DNA of 64,000 nucleotides from Gnetum montanum (GCA_015680685.1 MNCI01000651.1:2123164-2187163), one strand, 5' to 3'; positions 1 to 11,753 are shown, counted from the stretch's first letter. Numbers and translations: made by a program. The notes: generated by a model from the letters alone, not told the origin.

Positions 1-308
1 ATGGTTACTCGTATTAGGCTAGATAGACAATAACAAACTAGATTTTAAATTACTCTACTCTTCATTCCTTTGTAGGCAATTAGATCTATAAAATATAAAA
101 TAAGAAAAATCATATACCTCAATTACACTTAAACCATACCCTTAAACCTAGTGTAGTTGGGAAGACAATGAATGTTTGCAACATCCATTTTACTCCCTAA
201 AAGAGCTAGTATACTAGATAACTATAGGTCCACGAAATTCAACTCGATCACACATAAACACCTTAGTGATTTATATGGTTGGGCGTAGGGGTACCTAGCC
301 ACTCATCA
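1..308 (+). mobile_element. 3' part of a 5' LTR (element D, gag-protease family)
   Basis: The sequence ends in ACTCATCA and is followed after one base by a primer-binding-site-like stretch. This matches the ends of the LTRs at 31,312, 35,426 and 11,734. The motifs shared with those LTRs are CTTAAACCATAC near 130, TTGGGAAGACAA near 158 and GTTGGGCGTAGGGGTACC near 278. The left part of the LTR lies outside the window. It is an old copy, clearly diverged from elements A and B. Confidence 0.75.
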
Positions 309-309
309 T

Positions 310-328
310 TAGCATCATTGCTTGGGAA
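310..328 (+). promoter_or_regulatory. Degenerate primer binding site (tRNA-Asp type), element D
   Basis: TAGCATCATTGCTTGGGAA directly follows the LTR end. Plant Athila-like elements often carry TGGCGCCGTTGCCGGGGA, complementary to the 3' end of tRNA-Asp, and this is a decayed form of it. The same site is better preserved at 35,428. Confidence 0.55.
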
Positions 329-468
329 CTTTTTGTTGTTTTGTGAACTATCTAGGACCTAGTAAAAAGTATCTAAATCGTTGGAATGAACCTTAGAGTC
401 ATATCCTATTTTACCATTACTATAACAAATTGTCAGAGCACATTGTGATTTTTATTCACTAACTAAAA

Positions 469-1340
469 ATGTCCTCTTCTCATAGGAGCACTTATCATCC
501 ATTGCCTCAATAATATCGAATTGTATATACTCATCCTGATGAGTATGTACCAAACCTCACCTTCATCCAGCACCAAGATGAACAGCTGTAGTTGTGTGAC
601 ATGGAGGGTAACATTATGTTACTACTTGATTGAGTTGTTCCTGCAATGGTCTACAAAATGCTCACATGATGTTGTCTCTAAGACTACCATGGGGAGTATA
701 TTATGCAAGATACTGACACTAATGATTGTCATCCCACTGAAGCACAACATTTATGGGATTTACTGCTAGAGCAATGCTATGAATTTTTGAAGGGAAAGGG
801 ACTTAATGATTCTCCATTCCTATTGTACCAACAAGCTAGTGGGAAACCCTTCTCTAGGGATTTTTCATTCAATGAAAATTCTCTCTTTGACTTCGATGAT
901 GGAGGTCAAAATCAGAATTTGCACTCCACAATTTATAATCTTGGTTCTAGTAATAAAGGATCCAATGACAAAGAAGGATCTAGAGGCGCAAGTCAAGATA
1001 GGGATGTAGATAAGAAGCAAGATCATGATCATGATTGCGATCACTAATGAGGTGGAAGTAGGTGTTGTGATGGTGTTGGTTCTCCTTCCTCTTCCCCTTT
1101 GTCATCTCCTTCTTCTTCTAGCTATGATCGTTACCACAGAAGGTGAGACCATGATGGAGATGATCAAAATGAAAGAAATGACTAATGGGACCAAAATGAT
1201 TGAAGGGACCATTGAGAAAGACAAGATCAGGGGTGCAGATGTTCAAGAGAGGTATAACATCATAAATGAAGGGTTAGTAGAGGGCATCATAGGCACCATG
1301 GTCAAGGCCTCAATGAGCCTCTACTTGCCTAAAATTGTTG
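469..1340 (+). pseudogene. gag pseudogene, N-terminal part (element D)
   Basis: The conserved gag start (ATG at 469, reading MSSS) is followed by the same N-terminal block found in elements A, B and C: YTHPDEYVPNLTF, then QDEQL, then EGNI, then EYIMQD. This block is not one I can name. A His/Asp-rich basic linker follows near 1,000-1,060 (DHDHDCDH), as in the other copies. The frame is broken by stops and shifts, and homology fades near 1,340, before the region carrying the conserved retrotransposon gag domain. The copy is therefore truncated as well as decayed. Confidence 0.65.
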
Positions 1341-1380
1341 GCAAATTTGGCCATTTCATGGAACAGTTCACATTATGATT

Positions 1381-1760
1381 GAAAGGGGATTTCATTTATC
1401 GTTTGTTCTATATCGATTTAAGAGAGAGATGATCCACTCATCCAAACATTTTTACATTGAATTTTTTAAAAAAGAACAATGTATGGTTGAAAATTTAGAA
1501 GTAAACATGTAGCTTTGAGGTTATGGGTTGATGAGTGTTTTGGAGAAGTTATTCACTGTTAAATAAAATGCTATTGAGACCTTCTTGGGATACGAAATTA
1601 AAGTGCCAAATTATTCCTTTATTGGAGATTGGAAGATAGTACAATAGCAAACAAGGAATTATGTTATTTACCTGAGAAAGCATTGGTGGAGAACATGATA
1701 AAAATATGAATAATGCTGAAAACAATCACTGGAAGCGTCCTAAATTAAAATAAAAATTAA
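1381..1760. other. No recognisable feature
   Basis: AT-rich sequence between the decayed gag and the GH3-like fragment. I see no coding homology or structural repeat in it. Confidence 0.5.
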
Positions 1761-1761
1761 A

Positions 1762-2010
1762 GGTTTCCAAGGATAAAGCCCCACATTCGAGTTCATCCAT
1801 AGAAAGAATGCCATCCTGAGTGTGAACATAGACAAAACAGATGAATCAGAGCTATAGATGGTGATAGAAAAAGCTAATGTGTTTCTCAAACAACATGGCC
1901 TTACTATAATGGACTATACTAGCAATGTAGACGTAGCAATGTAGACGTATCTTGTAGCCCTGGGTGCTATGTCATATTCCTAGAATTTTTGAATCTCAGC
2001 CTGCAAAATA
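1762..2010 (+). pseudogene. GH3-family (acyl-amido synthetase) exon fragment
   Basis: GH3 enzymes are cytosolic acyl-adenylate synthetases that conjugate amino acids to auxin, jasmonate or related acids. The translation from 1,762 reads GFQG*SPTFEFIHRKNAILS, then VNIDKTDESEL*, then DYTSNVDV. After a frame change it reads SPGCYVIFLEFLNL. These match the order of conserved GH3 C-terminal motifs: GF.N..P.F.F..R.NV.LS, then D.TDE..L, then EYTS..D, then PGHYV.FWE. Two in-frame stops and a frameshift from a 14-bp duplication (1,921-1,948) show it is dead. Only one exon-sized piece is present, with a retroelement to the left and a cupin-like fragment on the other strand to the right. Confidence 0.75.
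1921..1948. repeat. 14-bp tandem duplication inside the GH3 fragment
   Basis: AGCAATGTAGACGT occurs twice in direct succession. The extra 14 bases break the reading frame between the DYTSNVDV and SPGCYVIF motifs of the GH3-like fragment. Confidence 0.9.
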
Positions 2011-2109
2011 AGATAATAAAACCAAAGCAAGCTCACAAGGCAAAATGGGAACCAATTCCAGAATTGACCAGAGACCCAAGAAACCCAGATAAGAGTAGAG
2101 AGAAAATTC

Positions 2110-2385
2110 TCAGCCAGAAGTAGGTGCCAGGGGTGTATGCAGATAATCGCTAGGGCCGAAATCAAAGCTATGGCCAGAAGTTAGATTCCAGATGTGCTTA
2201 GAGCCATCCAGGACCAGCACATCGTGACCGTGAGTATGGTGATGTGCAGGTTCCACGCTCCCGCCTTCGAATCTCACCATCTTCACGATCGGCATCATGT
2301 CCGCAGGCATGAATTCTCGTGATTTGGCCAGAGAACATGTCACGCATGCTACCTTTGATTTTTCTGCATCTACACCGTCTACCAT
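2110..2385 (-). pseudogene. Cupin-domain protein fragment
   Basis: A 91-residue open frame contains FEGGSVEPAHHHTHGHDVLV, then LDGSKHIWNLT, then FDFGPSDYLHTP. This is the layout of a cupin barrel: a His-rich metal-binding motif (HHHxHGHD), a Gly-containing turn, then G/S-D-Y-x-x-x-P. Only the first cupin motif and the start of the second are present, and the frame stops shortly after the TP. It is either one exon of a small cupin gene or a truncated piece. A Met at residue 1 is available, but I cannot show it is the real start. The function beyond a cupin fold is unknown. Confidence 0.45.
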
Positions 2386-4649
2386 TGTTGCACTTGCCGA
2401 GCTCTGCTGTTGCCGCTACGTGTAGGAGGTTTATTGACTCTTGATGGAGGATTTATTTGTCGCTGCAACGTAGTGGTGTTGCATTACGAGGCATATTCTA
2501 ATCGACCTGGTGCCACTGTGCTCAGTAAATGATGAAATTTCAAGTTACGAGACCCTTAGAAAATTTGCAATATTTTTATTTATTGGTATCTAAGAACAAT
2601 TACCCATCAATAAACTTAGACTTAGATAGAAGTTAGGTAAATAGCAAGATTAGCAATGTTCACAGCACAGGCCTCAAATGCATTATGTAAATGTGCTGCT
2701 TATTGGCCTCTTCGCCATAGAATAAAACCTAAATGTTTTTCCCTCCATGTATGTTTGCCGTTTCACACATTCAATTCGTTGCAAACCTTCATTTAATTCA
2801 TGACAGACCTGCATTTTAATTTGTCACAGATGCAGTTGTTGAGAATAAAGCATCCAATGCTTTCGTATCTTGAAACCCTAAAATTAAAAAATAAAATCAA
2901 CAGAAATGTGTCAAAAACAGAAAGTTTCGCCCACCAAGTGACGGTTACTATTCATGCGAAACGGCGATCCCGTTTCCGCAACAAAAAACGTGAAACTCTA
3001 TAAATCCTTTGCGTTTCTGGCAAAGAGTTTAAAGCCAATGAAGGTCTGTGAAGCCATGCACAGGTTATCAGCAAGAAAACTGGAATCCGATGCAAACCGA
3101 ACATCGTTTGTGCTAAAGAATTCATCAGAATATTGGAACAGACTACAACTACAACTACGGTTACAATGCAATACAAAACAGAATCATAAACATGATGCAA
3201 AATACGTCAATGTTTGGTGAAGAGTATGCATTCTCCTCATAATCATTCAAAGTTCAAACACACACATGGAAAATTGCGGTCATGGCATGCCACTCAATAC
3301 AACTGCAACTGTTATTGCTATTTCAATGCATCGATATTCCTATTGCAGTTTCCTCTCAACCTCAAAAAAGCTTGAAAGGCTGCAACCAGTCCATTTTGAT
3401 CTCAAAATGTCATATTTTGATTATGTCATCAACAACATGAAAGATGGAAATCCGTGGAACCTGACCATCCATGTTTGACTCATATCAAACCTTTCGCCGG
3501 CGCACGTGGAGGCCAAAAATCAGTTGAGACGTCAAGAGACTGTTACAGTGCGTGTTACTAATGCACCTTTTATCGTTTCTGGGTCAAACCGTCATTTATA
3601 GGCAGCCCCATCTGTGGGCAGAAAATGGTTGGCTCAGTTCGGTTTAGGTACCATGAAAATTGAGAATATTCCAGAATGGTTCAGGTTCAGCGTATCAGCA
3701 CAAAGCTGCAGATTGATGGAGAAGCTTAATCCTCTGATTATTGTGAACAAATTATGTTAAGGTCGAATTACAGTGACCAAATTATGTTTACGTTTATGGA
3801 TATTCTGCTAAACGGAATATTTAGCCATTTTCATACTTAAGCACCATTCCGAATAAGCTAACAAATTAAAAGCAGTGCGCCCAGAGGATGCATATCCGGA
3901 AAATTTCCTACCTTTGGGTTGTTCTCAGGACACCTTGGCGGATGTGGATGGGACATCAAGTAGAATTTCACCTTAAATTTAAATTGTTCCGGTAGTAAAA
4001 GCGTAAATCTTAACTAAAAAAAGTTGCTTAAAAATATAATATGTTGAGAACGATGATGAATGCAGGAAATAAAAAATATAATTAGCTAATTTAAATTTTT
4101 TGAACATTTTTACCATACTTTATTTAAATGTATCTAAAATATTATTAAATACAGAGGTTTTATTACATAGACTCAAAGGATCTTTTGGACAATAATGAAG
4201 TATTAGGGTAATGGTATGGGTCTTGGCCTAGTAATCCCAGGTCACTAGTTACTAGGTAGCACTAAGTTATAAACTTCTATAAATCTTGGGGTGTACCTAT
4301 GTTTCACTAATTTCATGTTCCAACACTCTTCCTATTAGACAACATTAGATTTGTATTTTGAAAATTAAATATCAACTCAACAAAGTTGTTAACATTGGAT
4401 TTAACCAGAAAAGATCATATAGACCTTTTTCTTCAATATTGTACTTTTGCTACAAGGACCACAACTTGGAGTAATATTAAGATGCTTATTTCTCAAATTG
4501 TAAGACCTAAATATGAACTTAGAGGACATGCCCCAAAATGCCACATCGACATGAAAGTAACATCTAGCTTTGTTTTAATAAATTTTTACACTTATGTATC
4601 TGAAATATTATTAAAATTTATTATTTTAAAAGATGTCTTGCTCACATCC
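2386..4649. other. No recognisable gene
   Basis: Several short open frames occur on both strands between 2,800 and 3,480. None has a recognisable domain, and they overlap each other on opposite strands. The stretch 3,480-3,900 has a higher GC content but no coding signal that I can support. From about 4,000 the sequence becomes AT-rich and leads into the old minus-strand LINE. Confidence 0.4.
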
Positions 4650-6560
4650 TAGACCACATTTTCAAAATCCTTCAAAAATTCCAAACTCATCCCAAATCAT
4701 GTTTTTGGATCCTGATGTACCTACATCTTTGAAATGTTGTGATGAATAGTATTTTTGTCTTAAATGTTCAATGCAAGGGTAACTAAGAAAAACATTTTGC
4801 TAATTCCCAAGATCTTCTATCCTACATAACCTATATGTATGTACTTCTTTAAGAATTTGCATCTACCTTTCACTTTATATTCTTAAATGATGTGAACTCA
4901 AATAAAGTTCGTAAAATCTCATTGGAAGTACAAGTAATAGATAGTGAAATTCTAAGGTTAACTGATTATCTCTTATACATTTCCAATAAAATTTTTTCTT
5001 CTCTTCCACATTTGACCATAACTTTGTTAGAACCTGCAATGAAACCAACTTACAAATGTGCTTTTGATTACTTTGTAGGTTCTCCTACGAGATATCTTAG
5101 GTCAACAATTATATTCCTTGAAAATACAATCTATGCTCTTTTGTGTCTTCAAGAATTATATTAGAAATTTTGATCTATTATATTCTTACCAATTTTTAAG
5201 TATAACCAATCACCTAACAAATAACATTTCTTTTAGAGGGAGCAAACTACACTCTAACAAAATCATGGAAGAAGGTGTTTAAAATTTTACCTTTAATTTA
5301 TTAAGTAAAAATATCATCTATATTCTTCCAATGGCCTTTCAATTTTTTACACTAATGCCTAGTCTGTAAAGAATGCATCCATATAATACAATAGGATAAA
5401 TGACTACATGAAAGATTTGATTGCTAACATTCAAAGCCCAAGCTTCTAATTTCTTACATTTATTTTCAATTATAGAAACAAATTTTATTCCTTAGCTATT
5501 CTTTAGTTATTCTTTCCTTAATGAATGTATCCCATCTATAATTATTGACATCTTGAAGGTCAAGTATCTAAAAGAGTCCGTAATTTGTACATTCTGATCA
5601 TTAAATTTAAAATTATATTATGTGTTTCTTATACCCGTTATTATCAATTTAGTTTTCTTTAGATGACTTGCAAACAAGAAAAAATGTAAAATTGTTTTCA
5701 AATTTACATCATTTTAGACATACCTTTCTTAGAATTAGATATTAAATTAGCATCATTTGCATAAAGAAGTAGGTTAACTACTTAAAACCTATTTTTATTG
5801 CATATTACATAACCAATCTTGCAACTCATTAATAAAGAGACCAAATAGAGTTGGAGCTGAAAGAAAAACTTACTTTATCCCAATTTTGGATCAAGATTTA
5901 AAATTACTTTTTGATTCACTATCAATGAGCTTGATGATAGCTTCTTCATACAACTTATAAGTCATTACTATGAGTTCTACATGAACGCCTATATTATTTA
6001 GTAATAGCCATAACATTTTTTAGCTCACTAAATCAAAAACTTTTATAAAATTTATATATTAAATAAATAATATTTTTGTTAGGCTTTTTGGTAATTTTGA
6101 TGTAGCATTTAAGAGTGATAAAATGATTAACAATAGAATGGCTCTATCTAAAACATGTTTGGTAGATTACCCTAATTATATTTATTTTTGGCCTAATTGT
6201 TTATTCTTCTTTTGATAATAGTACCTAACAGCTTTGTAAAAATACTACTTGAAACTATCATACAATAGTTATTTAAATTATTTTTTACTTTTTTATAAAG
6301 AAGCATTGTTATACTAATATTCCACTATTTAGCAACTCCATTGATTACAACAACATTTGATTTTCTAAATTTTTGTATGAATAGATAGTCCTATCTATTT
6401 AAGCAATTCAACATATAACCCCTTTAACTCTATAGCTTTTTTACATGCTAATTTGTTAATGACATCTACACCTTTTTCTAGGGTTAAATGCAAAGAAGAT
6501 TGACAAAAATTGTGATAACAAATATCATCTTACCCTTAAAAAAGATTACTATAAAAATAC
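4650..6560 (-). mobile_element. Decayed non-LTR retrotransposon (LINE) reverse transcriptase region
   Basis: Read on the minus strand, decayed RT motifs appear in the right order. NFIKVFDLV near 6,045 is the first catalytic Asp motif. KLYEEAIIKLI near 5,945 is followed by IGIK near 5,880 and SAPTLFGLFINELQDWL near 5,850. LLLYANDANLIS near 5,765 is the YADD box with one Asp changed to Asn. Past it come thumb-like segments including PIVLYGCILY near 5,365. The frame is full of stops and shifts. The clade is uncertain. The young LINE at 6,707 sits just beyond the upstream end of this old copy, or inside it. The end points are approximate. Confidence 0.65.
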
Positions 6561-6693
6561 ACAAACATCATTAAATTGATAATTTAGCTAAGTGGAAACT
6601 TTACATTGGAAAATCCCCTTCCTATTCTATGAAAGAAGGCCTTGGAAATAGGTTGATCAAATTAATTATTATATCACTTCTTTATGAACACTC

Positions 6694-6706
6694 AATAGAT
6701 GGGCAA
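6694..6706. repeat. Target site duplication, left copy
   Basis: AATAGATGGGCAA is repeated exactly at 7,286-7,298 and brackets the truncated LINE insertion. Confidence 0.85.
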
Positions 6707-7285
6707 ACGCAAACGTGGTGGGGTCACGGGGGGGCCACCTCACACGACGGGAACCCCCCCCCACGACGAAGCCCCGGTGTGGATGAGCCCTGGACAGCTT
6801 CACAAGAAGGAGAGACAGGAACGGAATGCTGGCGTCTCTGCATCTCTCGGGAATCAGACCCCGATCATCCCTATGCAGGCTTGGGTGGCAAACGCCCCCA
6901 GTTCACGTAGGACCGGCATCGCCCAGATCATCGGCGAATATAGACGTCGTAGGGCGGAGGGAAATGAGCAGCCCAGGATGGCCGACAAATAAGGACCGGC
7001 CGCGTCTCTCAGCTGCCTGCCGTCATTGCAGGTCGTTTGGGCACCCTGGGTGGAGTCTTTCTTGACGGGAAATTTTGTCTGGGCGCCCTGGGTGGTGTCT
7101 TTCCTGACGGGAAATTTTGGTCTTGGGGGTGGGTGGTCTTTTTGGCTGCCGGGTGTTCTTGGTGGGGATTTCCTTGTCTGGTGGGGCCAGCAGCCCTGGC
7201 CCACGCTGTGCCTGTGTATAGCTTCTCCTTGTTTTTTCCATTTTGATTATTAATATAGCCTGACCTTTTTCAAAAAAAAAATAAA
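6707..7285 (+). mobile_element. 5'-truncated L1-like LINE insertion with poly(A) tail
   Basis: A GC-rich block in an AT-rich region, bracketed by an exact 13-bp target duplication and ending in an A-rich tail (7,272-7,287). This is the signature of target-primed LINE integration. It aligns along its length with the last ~540 bases of the longer LINE at 19,626-22,872. Shared parts are the C-terminal segment with SPGQLHKKERQERNAG and IAQIIGEYRRRRAEG, then a 3' untranslated region with GGGGATTTCCTTGT and TATAGCTTCTC. The EN and RT domains are absent through 5' truncation. Confidence 0.85.
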
Positions 7286-7298
7286 AATAGATGGGCAA
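7286..7298. repeat. Target site duplication, right copy
   Basis: Exact match of 6,694-6,706, lying at the end of the poly(A) tail. Confidence 0.85.
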
Positions 7299-8149
7299 GA
7301 ATAGTTAGCTGTTGATAAAGTTTTTACGCTTTGGCATAAAAGTAATTATTGATCTAATGTAATCTTTATAAATATGGTTTTGGTTGAAGCATAATTATAA
7401 GTATTCTTGTATTATTAAGTATTTCTTCTAGTGGTTGAAATTTCATTACATGATTTGCCTACCATTGATCTATGTGATTGCGTTGATGGGGATGCGCTAC
7501 CACATGGCACACAAAGTTGTGACCAATGGACCTTGAATGATTTTGATGTTATAAATGATTGGCCTCTATGATTGTAATAGTGTAGATGGACTTCCATATG
7601 GTAGATAGTGTTGTGACAAATAGGTTATTGACATGTCTACCATTGGACTCTATGTTTGTATTAGTGGGGTGGGCTTCCAAGAATGCACATAGAGCATATA
7701 CTAATGGAGTTGATAAGTTGTATGAGATCTTCACTACTAAAGAAATTTGTTATATTCATGGTGATTTTACTAATAAAGACTATATATATTTTAGGTGGCT
7801 AGTATAAATTTTGTAGATGGATTTCCTTTTTATTTTGAGTATCTATATGTCTTATTGGTGATTCTTATTTGGTTGCACATATAGTTTGTATTAGATTTTT
7901 ATTTTTTCTTAAGAATCACCAAAGCAAGTTCAAATTACATAGTTTCATATGCATGTAAAGATTACTTGTATACTAATTTTTGAATTTAGAATAATATTGA
8001 ATATAGTTTCTAAAACTCACTATTAGTGTTATATAATCCTACTTGATTCTACTTATGAAAGAATTTATGACTAAAAAACTAATTGATTGAGAATGTCTTA
8101 AGAAGCCAATTGATGATTCTTTAAATGTCTTAATATATTTTTTTTAGTT
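7299..8149. other. Unassigned AT-rich sequence with a weak internal repeat
   Basis: Three loosely similar segments of roughly 70-100 bases (starting near 7,450, 7,556 and 7,630) share CTACCATTG and GTTGTGAC-type motifs. This suggests an old tandem duplication. The overlapping open frames on both strands show no recognisable domain. Confidence 0.35.
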
Positions 8150-10595
8150 ACAACATTCTTATATCTTCTATGATTATATTTTAGTTTTTATATTAAAATA
8201 CTTTAATGGTCATGTTAAAGGATAAGGATTTATAAAGTGTAATGATATGAAAGATTCACTACTATAATTTGCAAGTGCCTACAACCTTGCAATTGCAAAT
8301 GCTTATGTCAAGAAGAGGATGAAACATTTAATTACATACAAGAGTGGTATGGATAAAACACAAATTGATTATTTTTTGCTACACAAGAGAGACTTAGCAA
8401 TGTGCAAAGACTACAAGATCATACCTAAAGAGTGCCTTGCAACTTAGCATTGACTAATGATCGAGAATTTTGCTATACAAAGCTTTAAAGGTAGCATGAG
8501 AAAAGGGACTAAATTCATAAAATGGTGAAATCTGAAAGAAGATAGCATTACCTTATTTAGAGAATAATTACTTCATGAAGGCATTTAGAATTAGGATTGT
8601 TCTATAAATTTAATTTGGGGCCAAATGGAAAGTTGCATTCAGAAAATTGGAATTTGGTAAAACAAAAGATAAAAAATACATCCCAAAGGAGACATGTTGG
8701 TGGAGTGATGAAGTGCAACATGCCATCCAAAATAATAAAAGATGCTTTAAGGAATGGCAGCAAAGTAGTAGCTAGGAAATCAAGGTAATATACAAAATGG
8801 CTAAGAAGGAGGAAACTTTAGCAGTAGCTAGAGCCAAACATAAGGCCTTGAATAGCTTTTATGAAAAATCAAGACAAGGAAAAAAAATCTATTTGTAAAT
8901 TGGCAAAAATGAGGAATAAGAAATGCAAGAATATTGATAATGTCAAATGCATCAAGGAAACAAATGAAAGAATTTTGGTAAAAGATAATGAAATTTTGGA
9001 TAGGTGGAAAATTTATTTTTAAGAATTATTAAATGAATATTTTCCAAGAAAAGACATCAAAGAAGAAGAACCAAATCTTGGTTTCATTAATGAACTTTCC
9101 TTCTCTAAGGAAAAGATAGCCTTATCAAAGATGAAACATGAAAAAGCTATTAAAACAAATAATATTCCTATAGAAGCTTAAAAAGCATTGGAAGATACAA
9201 GAGTTTTTTGGATGACACAATTATTTAACACATTTTGAAGGATGGAGAAATGTCCCAAAAATTAGAAAAAAACCTTTGTTATTCCCATTTACAAAAATAA
9301 AGGAGATGTAAAAAAATTGTGCAAACTATAGAGGGATCAAGCTAAGGATCCATACTATGATGCATTGGGAGAAATTCGTAGTGCAATGTCTAAGAATTCA
9401 ACCAATAGTATCAACAAATCAATTTGGATTTATGCCATGGAGATATATTAAAGATGAATTTTTTAAACAAAAATTGATGGAGAAATTCAAAAATATAGAA
9501 AAAATGTACATTTGATCTTCATTGACTTGAAAAAAGCATATGACAAAGTGCTTACAGATTTTATTTAGTGGACCTTGTAGAGTGAAAACATACTTGATAA
9601 ATATATTAAAGTGATTCAAGACATGTATGAAGGAGATGTCACTAAAATTAGAATAGCTTATGGAATGACATCTAATTTTCTAGTAACATTAAGACTATAT
9701 CTAGGGTATACACTTCTCTTTTACTTATTTGTCCTTATAATAAATGAATTTAATAAAGAAAATTCAAGATGAAATCCCTTTGTGCATGTTATATGTAAAT
9801 GGTATTATGTTGGTGGATACAGTTTAAGAAAATATTGTTGCTAAAATGGAGAAGTGAAGACATGTTCTAGAATCAAAAGGCTTAAAAATTAGCAAACGTA
9901 AGAGAGAATATATGGTATGCAATTTTAATAACAACATAAATAGTGTCTAAATATATATGATAATTCAAGGCAAAAAAAAGCCCCTCACTACAAATAGTTT
10001 TTCTACGTAGGATCAATCCTCTAGCTAGATGGTGAAATTGATAAACATATTAGAAATAGAATTGAAACAAGATGGTCAAAATGGAGATAAGCTAGTGGTG
10101 TTTTATATGATAAAATAATACTAATAAAATTAAAAGGGAAATTTTCTAGAAGAACAATCAAGCCTTCTATCGTATATGGTGCTAAATATTAGATAGTACA
10201 AAAGAGAAATGAACAACAAATTAGTGTGAAATGCAAATGATTCAATGGAAGTTGAATGCTACTAGAAAAGATAAATTACATAATACAAATATTAGAGAAA
10301 TACTTGGACTAGCTTCTATTTTAGATAAGCTACAAGAATATCAATTTAGATGGTTTGGACATGTACAAAGAAGATTAGACAATGAGTATATAAATAAAGG
10401 TTGCTACATCATTGTTCTAGGAAAGCCATGGAAAGGAAGACTAAGGAAGACATGGGAAAAATGATCAAAGATGATTTGAAGAAGCTACAAATAAATAAGG
10501 ATCTAGCTCCTCATAGAGGTAAGTGACAACAAAGAACTCATGTAGCCAACCCCATTTTGTTGGGACAAGGCTAGGATGATGATGATGGTGATGAT
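8150..10595 (+). mobile_element. Decayed RTE-like LINE (endonuclease, reverse transcriptase, 3' end)
   Basis: The order of decayed motifs fits plant RTE-clade LINEs. Endonuclease: YFNGHV near 8,205, LAIANAYVKKRMKHLITYKS near 8,280 and DYFLLHKRDLAMCKDYKIIP near 8,370. Linker: WWSDEVQHAIQ near 8,697. RT: VIPIYKNKGDV near 9,280, NQFGFMP near 9,417 and LCMLYVNGIMLVD near 9,785, where the catalytic YADD/FADD is ruined. C-terminal: QEYQFRWFGHVQRR near 10,340. The 3' end carries ANPILLGQG-like sequence and a GAT-rich tail at 10,574-10,595, as RTE elements often do. Stops and frameshifts occur throughout, and the 5' end is not defined. Confidence 0.75.
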
Positions 10596-10972
10596 ATTAA
10601 AATATTTTATTAATGCATTTAATTTCAGCTTTATTTTTAGTTTTTAAATTTTATTTCTCAAGTTAATATTTATAATTTATGTACGTAAATAAATTAAGAA
10701 GGACATAATTTAAGTAAATTAGGTATTAGATTAAGTTAGGTCATTACACTATATTACTAAAAGTTTGTACTTAAAAGATGAGCCTTGAGTATTCAATGAA
10801 GTTAAAGAAAGCTATTATATCTAAAGCAAGTTGAGCTTAATGTTTTTGTGGAAAACCTAAATGACAACTTTCTTCCTCCTTTAGCTAATCTTTAATGTTC
10901 TCTTTAGTTGAGTACTTAGAAGCATTAATAGTGGAGAATGAATAATGAATATAACTTTTCATATTACAATGA
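10596..10972. other. No recognisable feature
   Basis: AT-rich spacer between the RTE-like LINE and the inverted LTR fragment. Confidence 0.5.
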
Positions 10973-11435
10973 TGATGAACGGCTAGGTATCCCTACGCCC
11001 AACCATACGAATACGAGCGTTCACGCACGATCTGGTCAAACTCCGTGGATAGGCTAGTTGTGCTATCTAGATCATTACACGTTGATCGTAGTTCGCTGTC
11101 TTCCCACCTGGACTAGTATTTGCTTTGTCATGTATGGTTTAGTCCAGAGTGAGGCGTATGATATGATCCTAAACTAATGCTACTCCTAGAGACAATGGAG
11201 AATAATATTGATTAGACTAATGAGTAATAGGAAATGAGTCTAAGCTAGCCTAAGTGCAATGAGTATCCATTTCTTAATCATCCATACACATCTTGGACCT
11301 CGTGCACGACTACTACTGGGATTACTAAGCACAAATCCTAGGTATGCTACTGGGTTGCCAAGTAGTCACACTTAAATACTCGTGATTAAGTCGTACTCAT
11401 TCTGCATTTAACAATGGGAATAGTAAATGACTTTT
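10973..11435 (-). mobile_element. Minus-strand LTR fragment of the gag-protease family
   Basis: It starts with TGATGAACGGCTAGG, the reverse complement of the family LTR end. CCTACGCCCAACCATACGAA and CTTCCCACCTGGACTAG follow. It aligns with the complete minus-strand solo LTR at 44,693 through CTCGTGATTAAG near 11,382, then stops. The breakpoint near 11,435 is approximate. It is directly followed by a plus-strand LTR end. Confidence 0.7.
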
Positions 11436-11439
11436 TAGT

Positions 11440-11734
11440 TACTTAAATTACACTGTCAACTAGAAATTACACTTAAGCTAGTCACTTAGTTATCTCTCTC
11501 TCCTTCCTTATTAGCAGCAAGACATAAAAACATAAAAGCTATAAAAATCGTATGCCTCAAGCTTACTTAACCATACAATCATGACATACAGGTAAGCTTG
11601 GGAAGATAATGATCAACCAAACCATCCTTGTTCCACAAAGGTGCATAGGCACTTAGTCCTTGGAATTCAATCAGATCATGTGTGAAATAATCGTATTCGT
11701 ATGATTGAGCATAGGGATACCTTGCTACTCATCA
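11440..11734 (+). mobile_element. Truncated 5' LTR of element C
   Basis: This is the U5-side part of the family LTR: CTAGTCACTTAG near 11,485, CTTACTTAACCATACAA near 11,560, GGGAAGATAA near 11,602 and the terminal ACTCATCA ending at 11,734. The U3 half and TATA region found in elements A and B are missing. They are replaced by an inverted LTR fragment. Confidence 0.7.
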
Positions 11735-11735
11735 T

Positions 11736-11753
11736 TAGCATCATTGCCAGGGA
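11736..11753 (+). promoter_or_regulatory. Primer binding site of element C (tRNA-Asp type)
   Basis: TAGCATCATTGCCAGGGA lies one base after the LTR end. It is a mutated form of the plant tRNA-Asp-complementary site. Confidence 0.6.

Noticed and set aside
2800-3478. Overlapping ORFs on both strands (67-88 codons)
   Set aside because: No recognisable domain, mutual overlap on opposite strands and no supporting signals.
6854-7298. Minus-strand ORFs of 116 and 91 codons
   Set aside because: They are antisense to the 3' end of the truncated LINE.
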